Assembly (NCBI GenBank): GCA_027625915.1
Contig: JANTQA010000010.1
Coordinates: 1,116,001-1,180,000 of the forward strand
From: Anaeramoeba flamelloides
Lineage: Eukaryota > Metamonada > Anaeramoebidae
DNA length: 64,000 nucleotides
Reading direction: 5' to 3'
The position numbers and the translations under genes are program-made. Below, one piece after another: positions 49,477-60,350 of this stretch. How positions within the stretch are numbered: the first letter of the stretch is position 1; each line of letters starts with the position of its first letter. The notes beneath the pieces are model-generated. The model saw only the letters and a program-made list of their open reading frames with translations. It had not been told where the DNA came from and searched no databases.

Positions 49477-51144
49477 AAAACAAAAAAATAAAAAGCAAAA
49501 ATTAATTAAAAATGAAAAATGAAAAATGAAAAATTCGTTCAAGATTATGGGTAGTCAAGAGTTTGAAATGAAAACCAAAACTATTTCAAACCATTTTTGA
49601 TTTTGCTGTTGAAAGACGATGTTCGAAATTCAGGAAACGTTTTAAAAATGAGATCAATTTTTAAAACTTTAAAAAAAATTGCAAATTGTAATTTGATTTA
49701 GAGACGTTTTGTTTTATTGAATTTGGTTAACATAAGTAATCCGAGTGTTAGTGAAATATTGACAAAACTAAGATAATTTTTAAAAAATACTTTTAGATAT
49801 TTAAAAATTAAAATGTGTATTTGTATTGCTTCTAACTTTTTTATTTTGTTTTGCGTTTTGATCACATTTATTATTTTAATTTTTATTCGTAAAAAAAAAT
49901 TAATTAATAGATTCTACAGATTATTGAATTGAAAAACTTGAAGGTGTTATATTATTTAGTTGTGTTTCCTAAGAATTAAATTTTAAAAAAAACTCGACAA
50001 CAGGACAAGAATAGTAAAAAAAATTTAGAAACTTCAGAGACTATTTTCAACTTTCCCTTAAAAGTTACTCCTTTGAGTTTCCAGTCTTCTTTCACATTTT
50101 TTCAGTTTTGATAATCTTTTTGCAAGTTATTATTAAATTTCATCTAAATGACACAAAAGGTGACTTTAGTAAAGTTATAAAATATTTTTAAAAGTTATAC
50201 CTTAGACGTCTTAGTATACGGGACAATGTTTTTTTTAAAGAATTTGTTTTAAGGAATATAGACAGCTAAATTCGATTAGAATATTGTTAAAACCAACCCC
50301 GATTCACTATTTGAGTTCGACAAACCCCCATAATCTTTTACTTATAATCGAAAAAAAATAAAAAAATTTTCAACGTTTTCTTATTTTGTTGTTACTAAAA
50401 TCAAAATCATTTCAAGATCTGTCAATAAGGGTTTGAGTATGCTGGTTTTTCTTCCAAAATTTGAATAAATAAAGAAAACAATTTTATTTCTTTTTAAAAA
50501 TTGAAATTTCATTTAAAATTTTTTTCTTGAAAAAATACAACTCCTTTTTTTTTGTACCAAGTGGAAAACACTCCACCTAAACAAAACAATTTTTAAACCA
50601 AAATTGAGATTAAACTATTCTTTCTATGTGCTGAGAAAATAAAATTTTCTTTTTTGTTCTTTTCTTCAACTAAAAAAAAAGACAAAATATAATTACTACC
50701 AAACATTCAAGCTACAAACAGTTTTATTCCTGATGTGTATTTGTAATTTTTGAAATCCATTTTGTAATAAATAATCTCAAAAAGTAAATCTCATGAATGA
50801 AAATGAGTACCAAATCCCCAATGTCTATTATGGATTTAATTTTTGAATAAAAAATTTCACTTCAAAAAAAGCAATTAAACACGACTTTCCAGTCTTACTC
50901 TTCCCTGAATTCAATTTTATTCTTTAGAATTCGAAATTGAAATGGTTGTTTTCCAAAAAATTATTTCAAAAAAATAAAATACCTTCTTATTTTTCGAACA
51001 ATTGCAGTATTTCAAGACATTTAGTTTTTTATTACAAATTTCTTTTGTATCAATCTCATATGATCAAAAAACCGAGTATCTAAACTTTTTTAACCATTTT
51101 AAGTTCACCTTTCAATAAGTAACTCTTCATTCAATTCCAAATTA

Positions 51145-51448
51145 TAGTCCTGTGCCATTTTAAGGCACAGGAAAAATCAACATATAAGGTACAAAATTTT
51201 GTTCACTTTAAGGCACAAATTTTTGATTTAAGGTACTTTCCCAATTTCAATATCTAATTTCACCGAATAATTACCGAGTTAGTTTGAGTGTTTCTTCAAT
51301 ATATATATAGAATATTACATATGAGTAATCTTGGAAATTACACAGAAAAATTGTGCCTTATTTTGACCACTTTGATTTTGTGCCTTAATGGGATTTTTTT
51401 GTGCCTTATTTCTTGATTTTTTCTGTGTCTTAAAAAGGCACAGGACTG
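51145..51448. mobile_element. Tc1/mariner-type foldback MITE, copy 3
   Basis: 304 bp, TA on both sides, arms TAGTCCTGTGCCATTTTAAG and (reverse) CAGTCCTGTGCCTTTTTAAG. It carries the same GGCACAAA-type motifs as the other copies but a longer centre, so it is a subfamily. Confidence 0.75.
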
Positions 51449-52429
51449 TAATAAATTTTTAATTATGTTTCCAAAATAACAAAAAATGTTTCAGATTTTT
51501 CTCTTTGAATTTTTTTCTTTATTAGTTTATTGATCAACAATTCCCATTCAATTTTGAATAATAATATAAGAGAGAATATTATTTTTGGGACCCATTACTG
51601 GAAATTAGAAAAAATAAAAAATACAGAAATTGTAGCGAAAGACATACTAATATTTGATAACTTTCAAAAATCTTGAAACAGTTCATCTGAAAGACAATAG
51701 GCTAAAAAGGAATTTATTTAGAAAAGTTTTAATTGTAAAAACTTGTAATTTGATTATTATTGTATTATGATCTTGTGATTCATTTCAAAAATTGGAATAA
51801 TTTCTTTACCGTTGTGGAAATAAAGTGATACAGGTAAAAAAAGTGAAAAACAGTTTTTCATTGGGAACATTTAAGGAAAACAAAAAGTAAAATCAATAGA
51901 AAAGAAGAAACCAATTAACTTCAAATAATGATCCGTTGTATTATTTTCAATCAAACCAACAAACACAATTTAAATCTACTTTATTATCAAAATTATTTTT
52001 GTGGTTTTGGAAATGACCAATATTTTCAATTTTTTGAACAAATTTTTAATAATTGATCAATCAAAGAAAAACTAAAATCAAAAGATAGTATTAAAATAAT
52101 TGTTGTTTTGTTGAATACTTCATTTGGTCTTTATTTATTTATTTATTCTTTTTTTAATTGATCTTATTTTGAATTTTCAGTAATTTTCACCATTAAAAAT
52201 CGTGTTTAACTTTTTTTCCATAATGGTTATAACAAGTGATCTGAATTAATTAAACTATACTGTAATTTTTGTGTGATTCTGGTTTTGTACTATACAAGAA
52301 TAGCATAACCCATACAAATACTGATAAATTCAAATAAATATCTGAAAATTTTTTACTTCATTTTCCTTTTTCAAATTTTTTTACTCTAGCTTTGAATACA
52401 GCATTCTATTGTTTAAATGTGAAGAAACT

Positions 52430-52630
52430 TTATAAAATTAGTTGATCCTTCAAAAGACTATTTCTCTTGAGTTGTTTTAAAAGTTGAGTTCCAAGATTAC
52501 AAAAATGTAAAATTGAACGAAAAATTTTATAACATATATCCGAATTTATCAGTACTTTCAAGATTTTTCGAACCTTCAGACTGGCAGTCTGCAAGAATTC
52601 AGTCTCTGATATTGTTTCATATTTTTTCAT
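52430..52630 (-). CDS. Small open frame, unrecognised
   Basis: 66 codons (MKKYETISETEFLQTASLKV...) with a composition noticeably less AT-rich than the flanks. The middle (KVRKILKVLINSD, then IFRSILHFCN) loosely recalls a helix pair of formin FH2 domains, but the match is too short to assign. It could be an isolated exon or a gene fragment. Confidence 0.2.
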   Translation of the reverse strand: MKKYETISETEFLQTASLKVRKILKVLINSDICYKIFRSILHFCNLGTQLLKQLKRNSLLKDQLIL

Positions 52631-53184
52631 ATTTCAAATAATTGATACAAACTTTTATTAATACAAAAAGAGTAAAAAACAATAATTAACAAAAGATATC
52701 ATTTTGAATTTAATTGAAATATTTAAAAATACCCAAAATTAAAATATTTGTAGCTTTCAATAACCTGAAACTTTTTTTATGAAAACTAAAAAGTGGAAAG
52801 TGATTTAAATTGCCAGTTTTTAAAAGTTTAACTAGTAAAAACTTTTAAATTTAAAGTTGTTGAATTTTGATCTTGTAATTCCTTTCAAAATTTATGGACA
52901 ATTTCAAAAAAAAACAAAAGTCTTGTGAAAAAAAAAAAGTGACTACAATTTTTCTGTTATTCTTGTTGTGTAAAAAACTTTGAAATTCAATTTTAATTTT
53001 ATTTTTTATTTTCCTCCACCCTTAAAATTCTTTTTGAAGAAATTAAGTAACAAAAAACAAGTAAATTTAAAAATCTATTTTATCAGATACCCTAATGAAT
53101 AGAATGATTTGTTATTACAAAATCCTAATAAATTATTAAGTGATTTTTTTAAAAAAAAATTAATAAAAATAAATTGTTAATTTT

Positions 53185-53357
53185 AGGACTAGTCTCTATT
53201 ATTATTTTTTTTTTTGACAAATTTCTAAATACGGATTTATCATCTAGAAATATGTTTAATATTAAAAATAAATGAGTTTTGAAATCTTAGTAATTGGCAA
53301 AAAACTTTCTTAATCCCAATTTTTTTTACCTAAATATAATAAAGAGAGATTAGCCGA
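53185..53357. mobile_element. Decayed relative of the piggyBac-like element
   Basis: The left arm (GGACTAGTCTCTATTA...) matches the right arm of 18631-19563 in reverse, through GAAATATGTTTAA. The right arm matches the left arm in reverse, through TTTTGCCAATTACT. The interior is deleted, leaving about 173 bp. The outermost bases are diverged and TTAA duplications are no longer clear. Confidence 0.6.
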
Positions 53358-54944
53358 CTAAATACTTAAAATAAAGGAAGAAAAAATCATTTTTTAGATT
53401 TAAAACTTACCAATATCTTATTTTTATCGTATATAAGACCAATATTACTCTATTATTATTGTTTTTGAATTATTATTATTATTTTTTTTTTTGTATTAAT
53501 AACTACATAATTTTCTATTAACGTAAATAAAATATTTTTCACAAATTTGTATTTTTTTATGTTATTATAATAATTATTTCGGTGTTTTCAATCATAAAGA
53601 ACTTTCATTTTGTTGGTGATGAACAACATTTTGTTGATATATTTTTAAATATTTTTTACAACAATTCAATACGCTGATAATAATAATATTTTTGAAATAA
53701 TCTTTAGAAAAGTATCAGAATCATTATTTATGAGGTTTGTTAATTCATTCATAGGAGTCAATATTTTTTTTGAAAGGATAAATTTTGATTAAAAATATTA
53801 AATGAATATGAATTATTTAACTTTTTTTACGCATTTTGGACAGTATAATTGTATTAGTTATACAAAATGATCACCTTTCAAACAATCAAATTAATATCTA
53901 ATGGTTAGTTTGTTTTTCATAATAATCAATAATTGATTGATAAAATTTGGAAATATATTTTTTGAATTGATGAAGGGAATAAATAAAAAATATTGTGAAT
54001 TTTTCGTTTTTAATCTTTATTTGTAATAATTTAATGATTTTTTAACAACTCGATTCTGTTAGTTTATTTCTCAATTTTCAATTCTTTATTTATTTGTTAT
54101 AAATAAATTTTTAAGAATTTTATTTAGATTTAAAGAAGATAATAACATAAACATTAATAAAGTTAATTATTCTTCTATTTATTTAAAGAATACTATTAAG
54201 TATTCTAGAAAAATTAATAATTGTTACCTTTTCTTAATTTCTAGTATTAAATCAAAAAATAAGTTGTTAAAAACTTTGGTGTTACATAAATTAGTTCAAT
54301 TGAAATCCAATTATTATGATAATATTTTTTATTGTTTTTTACTATCAGTTTTCCCAATTAAGATACTTTTAAATCATATATTAAAAATGCCTTTTTATTT
54401 ATTATTCTAATTAATTTTGCCTTTTAAAAATATGTATGTAAAATTTTTCTCTATATATATATATATTGGCTGAATGGTTAGAAAGTAATTATCTTGATTA
54501 CATAAACGATAAAACTAAAAATATATATAATTATTTTTAATTTTTAATTAGAATTTAGTTAGAAATGTGTTAAAGTAATAATTCTGTGAAATTATTTTCT
54601 TGTTAAGTAACAAAAATTAAAAAAAATAAAAAAAATGAGTTTCTTTTATTATTTCTTATTAGAATTGGTAATTCAACAAAATTACCATCGGTTTGTTTGA
54701 AAAAAAAAAAAATTATTCGAAGTTTTTCATCGCATCTAAAGTGTAAGTTGAGATTGGAACCCATGAGTATCATTTCTTTTTTAAAAAAAGATAATAATGA
54801 TTTTTAAACAAAAATAGGAAGAAAATAAAGAGAAAAGTTTGGAATAAATAGAATAAAAAAAATAACACAAATATCAAAAACTTGGAGAAGTATTAATTTT
54901 TAATAAATAAATAGCTAATTTGTTCAAGATTTAATAATATTTTT

Positions 54945-56010
54945 TTTTTATAATTTTTGTTTTGGATTATGAAATAGATGAGTGAATCTTATTTAAAATT
55001 CGATTAATTTGGGTCTATTTTTTCAAAATCCAAAATTCGCACCTTTTGACAGTAAAACGAAAAAAAGTAACCTATTATTTTGTTTAAAAAACATGTTAAT
55101 TCTTGAGTATGATAAAAAATATTCTTCGTTTTATGTTTGAAAGTTATTATTTCGTTAGAAAATTTTTTTATTTGGTATCTTTTTATTTGATTAATATTTC
55201 AATTAAAATCTCAGCCAATAAAACTAATTGAAGTATAGGTGATTCAATAAACGAATATTTAATAGAAGTAAAACAAACTTTTATCAAAAAAATTCTCGAT
55301 TTATTAAACTAATTTTTTTATTCTTTAAAGTTAGAAAAAAATTGTTTTCTGGTTTTCAAAATATGAAAAAAAAATTATAAATATATTCTATTTTGAAAAT
55401 TTTTTTAACAAATAGTTTGGTCTTAAAAACAAGAATCATTTTTTATCAGAAAAAAATTGATTTTGAATTTTGAGGATAAAATTAACTATTTCCAAAATAT
55501 CTTTAAAGAAAATTTTATTTTGAAAAATGGAAATTCATCTTAGAAAAAAAATAATTTCGAAGTAAACTTTCTATGGACTTTAAAACTTTAATTATTTATA
55601 ACAACTCTTCTTAAAAAAATACAATTATTTTTTAATCAGTTGAATAAATCAATTTTTTTTTTGGTTAACCAAAAGAATTATCTCAAAATTGAAAAAAAAT
55701 CTTTATATTAATATTACTGGTAACAAAGAAATGTTATAGTATAATAATGATCAAAATTGCAAAAAATGGGGTAAAAACTAGATAAATTGCGAGAAAAAAA
55801 AAGAATTTAATAGTTTTCTTTTTCAGAAAAAATGGAAAAAAAAAATCGATCTCACTGAAAAAAAATTATTCTTTTTTGGGTTTCTTAGTAGATCAGAATT
55901 TTTTTACACTTGGAATCGACAAAATTTGTAAGTAGAGAATACCATCAATAAAATTCATTAAAATTTTGCCTTGTTGTCGTTGAAGACTGATCCCTTAATT
56001 AAAAAGTTAT
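54945..56010. repeat. Dispersed repeat C, copy without MITE
   Basis: Collinear with 41690-43165. At about 55428-55445 it reads ACAAGAATCATTTTTTATCA, where the other copy has the MITE and a few extra bases, so it serves as the empty site. Confidence 0.65.
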
Positions 56011-56637
56011 ATTTTTCATAAAGTGTTTGAGCTTTGTGGTTGTTTTCTTTTATATAGATTAGAAGAAAATTTCAATTTCAACGTAAATCATAATACTACC
56101 TATTTGCAAAATACCATACCAGTATTGACATTTATTGAATTACAAGATATTCTCACCATTGCCACAAGAAGTTAATCCCAGTACAAGGAAATTACGTATA
56201 AGTTGAATTTTAAGTTATAATCACCATTTCTCTTCTTCAATACTTTGCAAGCCAAATAAAAACTACAAATTGACAAAAAAAATTCGTTTTAGAGAAAAAA
56301 AAGGAAACTCAAAAAAAGTAAATAGAAAAAGAATAAAAAAATTGTGTTTTTAAATAATTTAAATTTTAAATTATCTAGTATTTCTGTGTTTATTAGATAG
56401 ATATTTTTGATAATGAATAAATAAATAAATAAAAATCTATAAAATAAAAGAAAAAATAAAAAAATTATTTAATTAATCCTTTTTTTTTAATTATAAATCA
56501 ATTACAGTTTTTGTTTTTTATATATATATATAAGATTGAGATTCAAAAAAAAAAAAAAAAAGTATAATAATTATCTGATAAATTTTTTTTATTTTAATTT
56601 ATTTTTTTTTTTGTCAAAAAGGTAATTATAATGTTGA

Positions 56638-58541
56638 CTATTTCTCAATAATTTCCTCATCATTACCTCTTTCTTGAAAATCTTTATTATCATAGGAATC
56701 AAATGAATCATTTAATAAGCCATCCGAATCTTCTATTACTTCTTCAAGAATTTCAAAAAATCCTAATCGTTGAGCATCTAATATGAATTAATGGTTTTGG
56801 AAAAAATTATAATTTATAATAATAATAATAGGAATAATAATAGTAATAGTAATATAAATTAATAGTTTTGGAGAAATATAAAAAAAATAATAAGAAAAAT
56901 AAAGGGGTTTATTAAGCACTAAAATCATAAACAAATAAAGAAAAATCTAGAAAATAAAATAAAAAAAAAATTACATCCTGATCCAAGATCCAAGCCTTCA
57001 ATGGTATAATCGATTTCTAAATCAGAATTTTTCGAACAATATTGAGGTTTGCCAAAACCTTCTATATCTAAAATTTGCTCTGTTTGGAAAAGTAATTCTT
57101 CTTGGAAATTTATCCAATCTTTATGACTGTCTAAATATTTTTTTAAAAAGAAATCTGGTTCTAAAAGAGCTACTTGTAATCTTAATAAATTTGAAAGCAA
57201 AATAAAATAACTGTGGGTTGGTGAAACTTTTTGATTCCTTTTTTTTAATTTATTATATTCAATAATCAATCGATCCACAAATTTATTTTCTTCGAGAATA
57301 CAAATCAAAGCATGTTCATTTTGAATCTTTATGACACAATCAAAGATTTTATAAAAATAATTTTGAAAAATATTATTTTCTCTATTATTATCGTCATCGA
57401 AGTCATCATCCGCATCATCATCAGTAACAGCAACAGCAACAGCAACAGTATTATTTAATATTATTAATTTAATTTTTTGGAAGAAAATTTTGGATTTAAT
57501 TTGTTTGAAAAAAAAAAAATAAAAATAAAAAAAAATTAAATTAAATTAAATTATATAATTACCTAAAAATAAAAAACCAATTAACTAATATTTTCCAAAA
57601 TTCTTTCGAACCTTGAGAAAAAAGCGTTTCAATATCTTTTTGTTGTTTTTCTTCATCTAAAAATGAATTTTCAAACTCCAAATCACTTTGGAATTCAGAA
57701 TCTTCACTTCTCCTTTCTTCCTCTTCAAACTTTTTATCATTAATAAATTCAGTTCTTTTCAAAGTACGATCAAAAAGGAAGGAAACCATTTGAATTAGCA
57801 TAATTTGGTGATAGCCTAATCTTCTTGTAGTTGTATGCATTTGTCCATTGCTATGGCCATTATTATTTTTCTGATTATTCTGATTATTTTTTTGTTGATA
57901 ATTCTGCTTGATGGAATTTATTTTTGTTTTGCTCAGCATTTTTTCAATTATGAGTTTTTGTTCAAGAATATGGTTATTTTTTCCTTTTTTTTTATTTTTG
58001 CCTCTTTTTTTTTTCAGAATCTTTTTATGATTATGATTATTTTTATTGTTTTGTTTTTGTTTTCGTAATTTTTTTTGTTCTGTTAGAAACCGTTTTTCTT
58101 CGGCTTCGATCGATTCAAAAATTTTTGAGATATTGGGTAACAAATTATCTAAAATCTGATCAAAAACAAAAGAAAGCCTGTTTTCAATTACTTGTGGACC
58201 AACAAAGATATTGGAAAAGTCATATAATGTTTCCTGACTTTTTTCTAAAATGTGGGTAAATATTCTTAAATATTCTGTTTTTTGATATTTTGCTGTTTCA
58301 TAATCTGATTTTGAAGTTGTAAAACTAAAAATTTCGCTCATAAATTTTGGATCATCAAAGGTATTTTGAAGTAAATAATCAGTGAAATCTACAGTGCACA
58401 TTGTATCGAATAATAAAATTATACAATCAGAAATATTTGTAATATAAATTTCATCTTTTTAAAATTATGATATAATAAATATAAATAACAATAAAAAAAT
58501 AAGATAGTGTATATATATAATTTAATAAATTTAATAATTCA

Positions 58542-58586
<45 letters not shown>

Positions 58587-58937
58587 TTAATAATATGATA
58601 TACTTACCATCTGAATTCATAATTTGTCGAAACAATCCCTTTACAAAATGTATTTCTTCATTTGAACTCATATTTTTAAATAATGTAACTTTTAAACGAT
58701 AAAAATTAGTTTGATATTCATTTCTAATTTCCGAGTATGATAATAAATTGATTAAGCAATTAGAAATGCATTGATTGTGAGTATAATGTAACAATAAAAT
58801 TAAGTATTCCATTGAATTTTCAAGTATTAGTTCATACATTTTTACTGGATCCAATTTTAATAAAGTTTCAAAAATGCTTTCAAAATGAAAAAAATTTCCT
58901 TTTGAAACGGGATTTAATATTGTAAATAATTGTGAAC
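56638..58937 (-). CDS. SAPS-family protein (PP6 phosphatase regulatory subunit), 5' partial
   Basis: SAPS proteins are helical-repeat regulatory subunits of the PP6/Sit4 phosphatase. Exons seen: 58937-58608, 58454-57563, 57381-56975 and 56777-56638, 588 codons before the TAG, phases exact. Conserved blocks: FFHFESIFETLLKLDPVKMYEL, matching the family's FFSK..L..L..RKPEQIVDFL; the 'LG...L..VSFLF' block (RRLGYHQIMLIQMVSFLF), then FWKILVNWFFIF; and the ICILEENKFVDRLIIEYNKL...SYFILLSNLL stretch that corresponds to the family's RIL.AW...GYMGHL.RI region. A basic Lys/Asn-rich insert interrupts the middle, and the C-terminus is acidic. About 100 N-terminal residues, including the DEDD..QECK region, are missing; their exon(s) must lie upstream of an intron starting at 58938, probably beyond 64000. 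Donors are GTAAGT, GTAATT and GTAATT. Confidence 0.72.
58543..58587. repeat. (TA)n-(GA)n microsatellite in a SAPS intron
   Basis: A TA run joined directly to a GA run, 20 bases inside the 153-nt intron. Confidence 0.85.
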
Positions 58938-59314
58938 CTATTAATTTATGTAATTTAAATATTTAAATTAAAAAAATAAAAGCAAAAGAATTAAATATAA
59001 ATTTTTTATTTAAGAGATTTATTATTATTTTGAATTTATTTGTTTATTTTTTTTTTTTTGGAAATTTATTATTTTTTAATGTAATTTATATTAAAAAATA
59101 ATAGAAAATAAATAATATTAAGAAAAATACAATTCAAAACTTAATACATTTTTAAGAAGATTATTCTTTAACGAAAAAATTTATGATTATATATTTTCAA
59201 TCGATCAATTAATAGATATATTTATATGTGTGCGTGTGGTGTGTGTGTTGATAAGATATATTAAGTTTTAATATTGAAAAAAAAAAATTATTGGAAAAAG
59301 TTCTATTTCATTGT

Positions 59315-60350
59315 TTATTGGTTCGATTTGGAAACAATCTCCTCTGTTATGTTACGAGTTTGGCCTGGAAGAATGAGAAATGTGATATTGTTTGAAGTGA
59401 TATAAGATGATATTGAAGAGTTTGAAGAACGGCTATTAATATAATCTTTGCACCAGAACAATTTCATATTTTGAGTCTGGAAGGGGATACAAAACAAGGA
59501 ATAATAAAAGGTGATTTTTGAACAAATGAAACAATATGAACAGCTATTTATTTTTTTAAACTCGTGATCTAACTCTACACAACAAAAAACAAACAAAAAC
59601 AAATTTAAACCAAAAAAGCTGATTTGTTGTTTTTTAATGGTACTTTGAAATAACTTGTTTTTCAAAGCTTCTTTTTCTCTCAATGGAGTTATTGAAAGCA
59701 TTAAAGTTAAATTTTATATTTTCATCATTGAAGACAAAACTTGGTTTAAATTCCCACATAGACAAACTAGATCGTCAATCTTTTCAATGGGCCTCTATCC
59801 CATTTTATTCCAAAATTGTTAAGAAACATCTGAAGGCGATCAAACTTAAAACTCCTCATATATTGTGTGTTCTTAACAGTGACTAATTTTGAACCATTCC
59901 TCTCTAAAAATTCTTGACTTGAAATAGCAAAAAAAAATTGCTTTTATTTTTTTTTCTAATTTCTTAAATTTGTAATTATGTTTTTTTCTCATTTTCAAAA
60001 TCTTTTATTAATAGTTTCTTTTCTCCTTTTTTCAAAGAAAAAAGAGATCAAAAGTTTTTTATTTTTTTAAAAATGATATTGATTTCTTTTGAATCAAAAC
60101 CAAAAACACTGTTTGGTTTTCGGTATTGTTTTTAAACAAAGAAAGGGAATTAATTCCAATTTCCAACCTTTAAGGAATAAATGAAGGTCTTTTTTGTTTG
60201 TCTTCTATTGATCAAATAATTGGATTCCTTGAACCAAATAAATTTTCCAATGTCGTAAATTTTTGAGCACGGCGATCTTTTGGGATTTATGAGATTAACA
60301 ATGTCGCAAAAAAATTGGTTAAACTCTTCTAAAATAAATTTAAATAACAT
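59315..60350 (-). other. Island of higher GC with several short open frames
   Basis: Open segments include 60350-60150 (ILEEFNQFFCDIVNLINPK...), 59480-59315 (MKLFWCKDYINSRSS..., after a CCCCTTCCAG acceptor-like site) and, on the other strand, 59683-59886 (LDRQSFQWASIPFYSKIVKK...). Codon composition looks more coding than the surrounding DNA, but neither a single consistent gene model nor a family could be found. It may be exons of an unrecognised gene or a decayed gene. Confidence 0.25.

Larger units (their letters stand above)
49477..56637. other. Gene-poor intergenic region
   Basis: 7.2 kb without a recognisable gene. It holds the third Tc1-type MITE (51145-51448), a small unexplained open frame (52430-52630), a decayed piggyBac-like relative (53185-53357) and a copy of repeat C (54945-56010). 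The stretch 53.4-54.7 kb is extremely AT-rich and otherwise featureless. Confidence 0.6.

Noticed and set aside
54465-54540. tRNA-like GGCTGAATGGTTAGA motif
   Set aside because: Only a D-arm-like stretch; no acceptor pairing, anticodon arm or T-arm could be found.
5876-58937. A coordinated signalling gene cluster
   Set aside because: G alpha, EF-hand, Rh, kinase and SAPS genes are each separated by kilobases of repeats and have no known shared pathway-specific clustering; co-location is probably incidental.
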